Source of the DNA: UBA4655 sp964585575
GTDB taxonomy: Bacteria > Planctomycetota > Planctomycetia > Pirellulales > UBA1268
Direction: 5' to 3'
NCBI GenBank assembly: GCA_964585575.1
Contig: CAZPEM010000025.1
Location: forward strand, 1-28,410
DNA length: 28,410 bases
The first letter of the stretch is position 1, and every line of letters begins with the position of its first letter. The notes beneath the pieces were generated by a model. That model worked only from the letters and a program-made list of their open reading frames with translations. It searched no databases and was not told where the DNA came from. The position numbers were made by a program, and so were the translations under genes. Positions 23,874 to 28,410 of this stretch are shown here, one piece after another.

Positions 23874-24968
23874 ATGTCCTTCACCCGCGAAGAAACATCC
23901 ATTTTTTACGGCCGCAGCCTGTTTTGGGGCGTCGGCATGTTCCTCATCGACTGCGTGCTGCTCTCGCTCTGCACGTGGCTGGCCCTGACGGTGAGCCCGT
24001 GGCCGCTCCAGGCTGTGTTCTCGTTCCTGATGGGAACGGTGATCGCCTCGCTCTTCGCCATCGGGCACGACGCCGCCCACGACTCGCTCACGCCCCACCG
24101 GGGGCTCAACCGTCTCGTCGGCACGATCGCCTTCCTGCCGTCGATGCACCCCTACAGCCTCTGGGTGAAACTCCACAACCTGCGGCACCACATGTGGACG
24201 AACCTCCGGGGCAAGGACGACGTCTGGGTTCCCCTCTCGCCGGAGGAGTACGCGGCGCTGCCGGCGGTGTCACGGGGCCTCTACCGCTTCTACCGCTCGG
24301 TCTACGGTCCGCTGCTCTACTACTTGATCGAATTCTGGTGGAAGAAGTTCTCCTGGCCGACGCGGAAGCACTATGACGGCGTCGTGAAGACGGAGTACGT
24401 CGTCGACACGCTCGTGACCTGGGCGTTTGCGATCGGCTGGATCGCGACGCTCGTCCACGGCGCGGGATCCGGCTGGTTCGGCGAGGGCCGTCCGTGGTGG
24501 AATGCCGTCCTCTATGGAGCTTTGCTGCCGTTCTTCATCTGGAACGTGTATTCCGGGGTCTCGATCTACCTCCACCACACGCATCCCAAGATCGTCTGGT
24601 ACCGCGACGAGGCGGAATGGAGACAGGTTTCGAAGGCGAACACGGCGGTGCACGCCGTGTTTCCCCGGTGGGTGCAGCGGACGTTCCACTTCATCCAGGA
24701 ACACACCGCCCACCACCTGCGGCCGAGCATCCCGATCTACCACCTCGCGGAGGCGCAGGCCTGCCTCGAGCGGAAGGACGACGTGGACGTCGTCGTCTAC
24801 GAGTGGTCGGCCGCGCGGCACGCCGACATCGCCCGCCGCTGCAAGCTCTACGACTACGACGCGAAGCGGTGGCTCGATTTCAGCGGCCGCTTCACGTCGC
24901 CATCGCTGTCGCGGAAGCGGGTCGCCACACCCCTCTCGCCGGACGTCCTCGAGGCGGTCGCGACCTGA
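23874..24968 (+). CDS. Membrane fatty acid desaturase
   Basis: This is a membrane-bound di-iron desaturase of 364 residues that should introduce double bonds into acyl chains, tuning membrane fluidity. The His motifs are intact: HDAAHD (His65, His69), HNLRHH (His101, His105, His106) and EHTAHH (His277, His280, His281), with further HHTHP at 234-238. Four membrane helices are visible, near 15-40, 43-63, 176-196 and 210-230. The blocks GKDDVWVPLSPEEY and RPSIPIYHL are typical of the bacterial FA desaturase (FAD3-like) branch. The ATG at 23874 has GGGAG seven bases upstream. The region specificity cannot be read from sequence. It diverges from the kinase gene and begins a plus-strand run of envelope-related genes. 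Confidence 0.9.
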   Translation: MSFTREETSIFYGRSLFWGVGMFLIDCVLLSLCTWLALTVSPWPLQAVFSFLMGTVIASLFAIGHDAAHDSLTPHRGLNRLVGTIAFLPSMHPYSLWVKLHNLRHHMWTNLRGKDDVWVPLSPEEYAALPAVSRGLYRFYRSVYGPLLYYLIEFWWKKFSWPTRKHYDGVVKTEYVVDTLVTWAFAIGWIATLVHGAGSGWFGEGRPWWNAVLYGALLPFFIWNVYSGVSIYLHHTHPKIVWYRDEAEWRQVSKANTAVHAVFPRWVQRTFHFIQEHTAHHLRPSIPIYHLAEAQACLERKDDVDVVVYEWSAARHADIARRCKLYDYDAKRWLDFSGRFTSPSLSRKRVATPLSPDVLEAVAT

Positions 24969-25101
24969 GGGCCGGATCGCTTCGCGGCCGGGCGATTTGC
25001 CGGAATCGACGATGAGAGCTGGCGGCAAGGCTGACGGCCCGGTTGCGGACGGAACGGCCGTGCGGTTCTCTCTCCGGGTCCATTCCACGAAGGAACTCAG
25101 C

Positions 25102-25566
25102 ATGCCTGCCGGTTTGAAATCTGCCGCCCGTCCGTGGATGGCCCGCTGGCTCGTGGCGGCCGGGGTCTACAACCTGGCGTGGGGTGCCCTCACTGTGCTC
25201 TACCCCGGCTGGCTCTTCGACCTCACGGGCCTCGAGCCGCCGAACTACCCGTTCATTTGGCAGTGCGTGGGGATGATCGTCGGCGTCTATGGCATCGGGT
25301 ATCTCGCGGCCTCCGCCGACCCGATCCGCCACTGGCCGATCGTGCTCGTGGGGTTTCTCGGGAAGATCTTCGGCCCGCTCGGCTATGCGATGGGCGTCGT
25401 GCAGGGGGACGTGCCGCCGGCCTTCGGTGTGACGCTCCCGACGAACGACCTGGTGTGGTGGGTGCCGTTCGGAATGATGCTCTACCATGCTGCCAAGGCC
25501 CACGGTTTCGGCGGCATCGGAGTCGCCGGCGCGAAGGCGGGCCACCGGCAGGCGTCGGCTTCGTGA
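25102..25566 (+). CDS. Small four-helix membrane protein, unknown function
   Basis: This membrane protein of 154 residues belongs to no family I can name with confidence. It shows about four hydrophobic helices: MARWLVAAGVYNLAWGALTV, FIWQCVGMIVGVYGIGYLAA, HWPIVLVGFLGKIFGPLGYA and DLVWWVPFGMMLYHAAKA. Characteristic words are YPGWLFDLTGLEPPNYP between helices 1 and 2 and IVGVYGIGY. The start is the ATG at 25102, with AGGA seven bases upstream; an in-frame ATG at 25012 would add a polar 30-residue tail and has no clear ribosome site. It lies 133 bp after the desaturase and 16 bp before another small membrane gene, so the two small genes are probably co-transcribed. Confidence 0.78.
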   Translation: MPAGLKSAARPWMARWLVAAGVYNLAWGALTVLYPGWLFDLTGLEPPNYPFIWQCVGMIVGVYGIGYLAASADPIRHWPIVLVGFLGKIFGPLGYAMGVVQGDVPPAFGVTLPTNDLVWWVPFGMMLYHAAKAHGFGGIGVAGAKAGHRQASAS

Positions 25567-25582
25567 CGATCGGCGGAACGCG

Positions 25583-26023
25583 TTGATCGAGATCATGCTC
25601 TTCGTGCAGGCGGTGGCCTCGTCCGCCATGTGCGGTCTGATCTGGTTCGTGCAGGTCGTGCACTATCCTCTCTTTGGCCATCTCGATGGGGAGCCGTCGA
25701 AGGCGTTTGCGACTGCCCATCAGGACCGCACGGCCCGCGTCGTGATCCCGTTCATGCTCGCCGAGGGGGCGGCGGCGTTCTTCCTGGCGGTCTGGCCGCC
25801 CGTGGGCGTGCCCCGGTCGGTCGCGGTGCTCGGGGCGGTGATCGTCGCGGCGATCTGGCTCTCGACGGCGGCTGTCCAGATGCCGCTCCATCGGCGGCTG
25901 GCCAGGGATGGACATGCCGCCGACGCCGTCGCGGCCCTCGTGCGGTCGAACTGGTTGCGGACGGTGCTCTGGTCGCTGCGGGCTGCGCTCTCGATCTGGA
26001 TGCTGCGGGCGGCGGGGGCTTGA
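25583..26023 (+). CDS. Small membrane protein, unknown function
   Basis: This membrane protein of about 146 residues has four predicted helices. The N-terminal helix carries GLIWFVQVVHYPLF, a strongly patterned motif I associate with a small uncharacterised membrane-protein family. The other helices are around VVIPFMLAEGAAAFFLAV, AVLGAVIVAAIWLSTAAV and WLRTVLWSLRAALSIWML. A charged loop, MPLHRRLARDGHAADAVAALVRSNWLR, precedes the last helix. The start is uncertain: TTG at 25583 (CGGAACG upstream) or ATG at 25595, which would remove four residues. It begins 16 bp after the previous membrane gene, so a functional link is likely. Nothing indicates a substrate. Confidence 0.78.
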   Translation: MIEIMLFVQAVASSAMCGLIWFVQVVHYPLFGHLDGEPSKAFATAHQDRTARVVIPFMLAEGAAAFFLAVWPPVGVPRSVAVLGAVIVAAIWLSTAAVQMPLHRRLARDGHAADAVAALVRSNWLRTVLWSLRAALSIWMLRAAGA

Positions 26024-26182
26024 CCCGGGGCGGTTCCGGCGCGTCAGGGTACTGATTTGCCCGGTGGTGGTCGCGGTGCGAAGCTTGCCCGGTCTGCGGG
26101 AAAAATCGGGCTGTAACGGATCGGCCCAACCGCCGTTGTTCGTGTGGACCATCCGCCAATTCCGTTCCCCGGAGCCTTTGTC

Positions 26183-28312
26183 ATGTCGCCTGTTTCCGCT
26201 CTCTCCTTCGCCCTGTGTGTTGGCCTGTCGCTGGCCGCCTTCGCGAACACGCCGGCCTCCGCGGCCGATCCGCAGCCAGCGGCCGGTGCCGACGCCCTGC
26301 CGCTGGAAAAGGTCGTGCTCTTCACCTCCGGGGTGGGCTTCTTCCAGCACGCCGGTCAGGTGACCGGCGACACGTCGGTGGAGATGAAGTTCGCGGCCGA
26401 CGACGTCAACGATCTGCTCAAGAGCATGGTGCTCGAGGACCTCGGCGGCGGCACGGTCTCGACGGTGAGCTACGCCTCCCGCGACCCGATCACGAAGACG
26501 CTCGGCACGTTCGCCGTGAACCTCACCGACAACCCGTCGCTGGGGCAGATCCTCGGCCGCCTCCGCGGCGAGAAGATCGAGGTCGAAGCGGCCACGCCGG
26601 TGACGGGGACGATCGTGGGCGTGGAGAAGCGGACGGTGCCGGCGGGCGAGAACAAGACGGTGGAGAAGGAGTTCATCACGCTGCTCACGGCCGACGGCCT
26701 GAAGACGCTGGCCCTCGACACGATCACGCGGATCAGGCTCGTCGATCCGCGGCTCCAGGCAGAACTCGAGAAGGCGCTGGCGGTGCTCGCCCTGGGGCAC
26801 GACAACGACAAGAAGGGGGTGAAGCTCGAGTTCCGCGGGCAGGGCCAGCGGAAGGTGCGGGTGGGCTACGTGCAGGAGTCGCCGCTGTGGAAGACGAGCT
26901 ACCGGCTCGTGGTGGACGATGCGGCCGCCGGCGACAACAAGCAGACGGCGCTCTTGCAGGGCTGGGCGATCGTGGAGAACACAACCGACCAGGACTGGAA
27001 GGACGTGCGGATGGAGCTCGTCAGCGGCCGGCCGATCTCGTTCCGCATGGATCTCTACCAGCCGCTCTACGTGCCGCGGCCACAGGTCATGCCGGAGCTC
27101 TACGCGTCGCTCATGCCGCAGCTCTACGGGCAGAGCCTGACCGATGCGGAACGGCAGTTCGAGAAGGCGGCGGCCGAAGGCAGGGGGGAGGCGCTCGCCC
27201 GTCGGGGCCGCATGGCCGCAGAAGGGGCAGGCAGGGCATTGGCGGCAGGTGCACCGCCGCCCGCCGCCGCGATGCCTGGACGCGCTGCGGGGAAAGATGG
27301 TCGCGATGCGGCGCTCTCCATCGCGAGCATCCAGAGCGTGGCGGCGGGGGCGAATCTCGGCGAGCTGTTCCGGTATTCCATTGAGCAGCCGGTGACGATC
27401 GAGCGGCAGCGGTCGGCGATGCTGCCGATCGTGGGGGAGAAGGTGGAGGCCGAGAAGGTGGCGATCTACGACGAACGCGTGCTGGCCAAGCATCCGCTCT
27501 CGGGACTGCGGCTGGTGAACTCGACGAAGCTCAACCTCATGCAGGGGCCGGTGACGGTGTTCGAGGCGGGGGCCTACGCGGGCGACGCCCGGATCGAGGA
27601 CATGGCCCCGGGCAGCGAGCGGCTCGTGAGCTACGCGATCGACCTCGACGTGGAGGTCAACCCGCGGATGGAGCAGGCTGCGGAGGAGATCGTGAGCGTG
27701 AAGATCGCCAAGGGCACGCTCATCGCCACGCGGAAGTACGCCCGCAAGAAGGTGTTCGAAATCAAGAACTCCGGTGACAAACCGGTGAAGCTGCTCGTCG
27801 AGCATCCGCGGGACGGGGGCTGGAACCTCGTCGCGCCGAAGGAACCGGCCGAGACGACCCGCGACCGCTACCGCTTCGCGGTGGTGGCGGAGCCGGGCAA
27901 GCCGGCGAAGCTCGACGTCGCGGAGGAGCGGCCCGACGTGCAGCACGTGGCCCTCACGAACCTCGACGACAACCTGATCCTGTTCTACTCGCGGGCCAAG
28001 GTGACGAGCCCGGCCGTGAAGGAGGCGCTCGAGCAGGTGATCGCGAAGAAACGGGCCATCGAGGCGATCGTGCAGGCCCGGCAGGAAAAGGAGCGGGAGA
28101 TCCAGGTGGTGGAGCAGGAGCAGAACCGGATCCGGCAGAACATGGCCCAGCTCGACCGCACGAACGAGCTGTATGCGAAGTACGTGAAGAAGTTCGCCGC
28201 CCAGGAGGACCGCGTGGAGGCCCTCCGCAAGGAGATCACGGCCCTCATCCGGCAGGAGCAGGAGGCGCGAAAGGCCCTCGACGAGTTCCTTCTCAAGCTG
28301 GAACTGAACTGA
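26183..28312 (+). CDS. Secreted DUF4139 domain protein with C-terminal coiled coil
   Basis: This is an exported protein of 709 residues with a signal peptide (residues 1 to about 27). It is of the DUF4139/mucoidy-inhibitor-like type, a poorly understood group of extracytoplasmic proteins. The N-terminal block LEKVVLFTSGVGFFQHAG is typical, and the DUF4139 beta-rich core follows with WKTSYRLVVDD, GWAIVENTTDQDWKDVRMELVSG and SGLRLVNSTKLNLMQGPVTVFE. An Ala/Arg/Gly-rich insert (about residues 327-378) interrupts the core and looks disordered. The last 100 residues are a Gln/Glu/Lys-rich coiled coil. The ATG at 26183 has GGAG eight bases upstream. It lies 159 bp after the membrane gene and 47 bp before another coding start, suggesting a unit with the following gene. 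Confidence 0.85.
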   Translation: MSPVSALSFALCVGLSLAAFANTPASAADPQPAAGADALPLEKVVLFTSGVGFFQHAGQVTGDTSVEMKFAADDVNDLLKSMVLEDLGGGTVSTVSYASRDPITKTLGTFAVNLTDNPSLGQILGRLRGEKIEVEAATPVTGTIVGVEKRTVPAGENKTVEKEFITLLTADGLKTLALDTITRIRLVDPRLQAELEKALAVLALGHDNDKKGVKLEFRGQGQRKVRVGYVQESPLWKTSYRLVVDDAAAGDNKQTALLQGWAIVENTTDQDWKDVRMELVSGRPISFRMDLYQPLYVPRPQVMPELYASLMPQLYGQSLTDAERQFEKAAAEGRGEALARRGRMAAEGAGRALAAGAPPPAAAMPGRAAGKDGRDAALSIASIQSVAAGANLGELFRYSIEQPVTIERQRSAMLPIVGEKVEAEKVAIYDERVLAKHPLSGLRLVNSTKLNLMQGPVTVFEAGAYAGDARIEDMAPGSERLVSYAIDLDVEVNPRMEQAAEEIVSVKIAKGTLIATRKYARKKVFEIKNSGDKPVKLLVEHPRDGGWNLVAPKEPAETTRDRYRFAVVAEPGKPAKLDVAEERPDVQHVALTNLDDNLILFYSRAKVTSPAVKEALEQVIAKKRAIEAIVQARQEKEREIQVVEQEQNRIRQNMAQLDRTNELYAKYVKKFAAQEDRVEALRKEITALIRQEQEARKALDEFLLKLELN

Positions 28313-28359
28313 CTGATGTGTTCCCAAAAGCGATTCGTTCCAACCCCAGGAGTTTCCCG

Positions 28360-28410
28360 ATGACCACCCCCATGGTTCGCACCACCTGCCGCACCGCGAT
28401 CGCGGCCGTC
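28360..28410 (+). CDS. Start of a further gene, cut by the window edge
   Basis: An ATG at 28360 has an excellent AGGAG seven bases upstream, and 17 codons (MTTPMVRTTCRTAIAAV) run to the end of the window. The opening, with Arg followed by Thr/Ala/Ile/Val, is compatible with a signal peptide, but too little is present for a family. It lies 47 bp after the DUF4139 gene and on the same strand, so it may be co-transcribed. Confidence 0.6.
   Translation, partial: MTTPMVRTTCRTAIAAV

Noticed and set aside
25253..28327. A minus-strand open frame of more than 1000 codons opposite the DUF4139 gene
   Set aside because: It spans three well-supported plus-strand genes, has His/Arg/Leu-rich low-complexity sequence and no recognisable domain.
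1..28410. tRNA, rRNA, CRISPR arrays, insertion sequences and att sites
   Set aside because: I looked in all intergenic stretches and saw no cloverleaf, no rRNA signature, no regularly spaced identical repeats, no transposase and no integrase. Small non-coding RNAs cannot be excluded by eye.

Overview
The window is high-GC bacterial DNA that looks planctomycete, probably Pirellulales-like. The evidence is two tandem DUF1559 pseudopilin-type genes with HX9DG-type tails, a short SigA-type sigma factor, a FloA flotillin, an OprP-like porin with a coiled-coil N-terminus, a bacterial eRF1-like (baeRF3-type) protein, a Tat-exported Gfo/Idh/MocA oxidoreductase and a Uma2 nuclease. This placement is inferred from gene content only; no rRNA is present. 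I found no tRNA, rRNA, CRISPR array, transposase or phage gene. The window is chromosomal housekeeping and accessory DNA on both strands.

Layout. 1-1600: a PatB/MalY-type C-S lyase (minus) bracketed by two outward-facing copies of a ~90-110 bp repeat. 1600-7000: a baeRF3-type protein (minus), diverging from a NatA-like ABC ATPase that overlaps an ABC permease/CPBP protease fusion (plus), then a convergent NAD-dependent epimerase. 7000-11800: an OprP-like porin (minus) divergent from a GNAT acetyltransferase (plus), then an exported oxidoreductase, an XRE-cupin regulator and a small conserved protein (all minus). 12000-17500: floA (plus) converging on a minus-strand run of yidB-like gene, catalytically degenerate alpha/beta hydrolase, sigA-type sigma factor, apt and mnmA. 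17800-20670: a Uma2 nuclease (plus) converging on two tandem DUF1559 genes (minus). 20830-23670: an NtrC-type regulator and its membrane histidine kinase, overlapping by 4 bp (minus). 23870-28410: fatty acid desaturase, two small membrane proteins, a large secreted DUF4139 protein and the first 17 codons of another gene (all plus).

How the genes work together. Clear functional pairs are the ABC ATPase with the permease/protease fusion (ATGA overlap), the kinase with the sigma-54 activator (ATGA overlap), the two DUF1559 genes (5 bp apart), apt with mnmA (11 bp apart), and probably the XRE-cupin regulator with the oxidoreductase. The desaturase-to-DUF4139 run is envelope-themed but its gaps of 133-159 bp make one transcript uncertain.

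The most unusual observations are (1) the inverted repeat pair around the C-S lyase, whose two copies share a hairpin with a compensatory base-pair change; (2) an exported alpha/beta hydrolase in an intact frame that has lost the nucleophile serine, the oxyanion glycines and the expected catalytic histidine; and (3) a sigma-54 activator with GGFTGA in place of GAFTGA. I did not see a complete new defence or mobile system.
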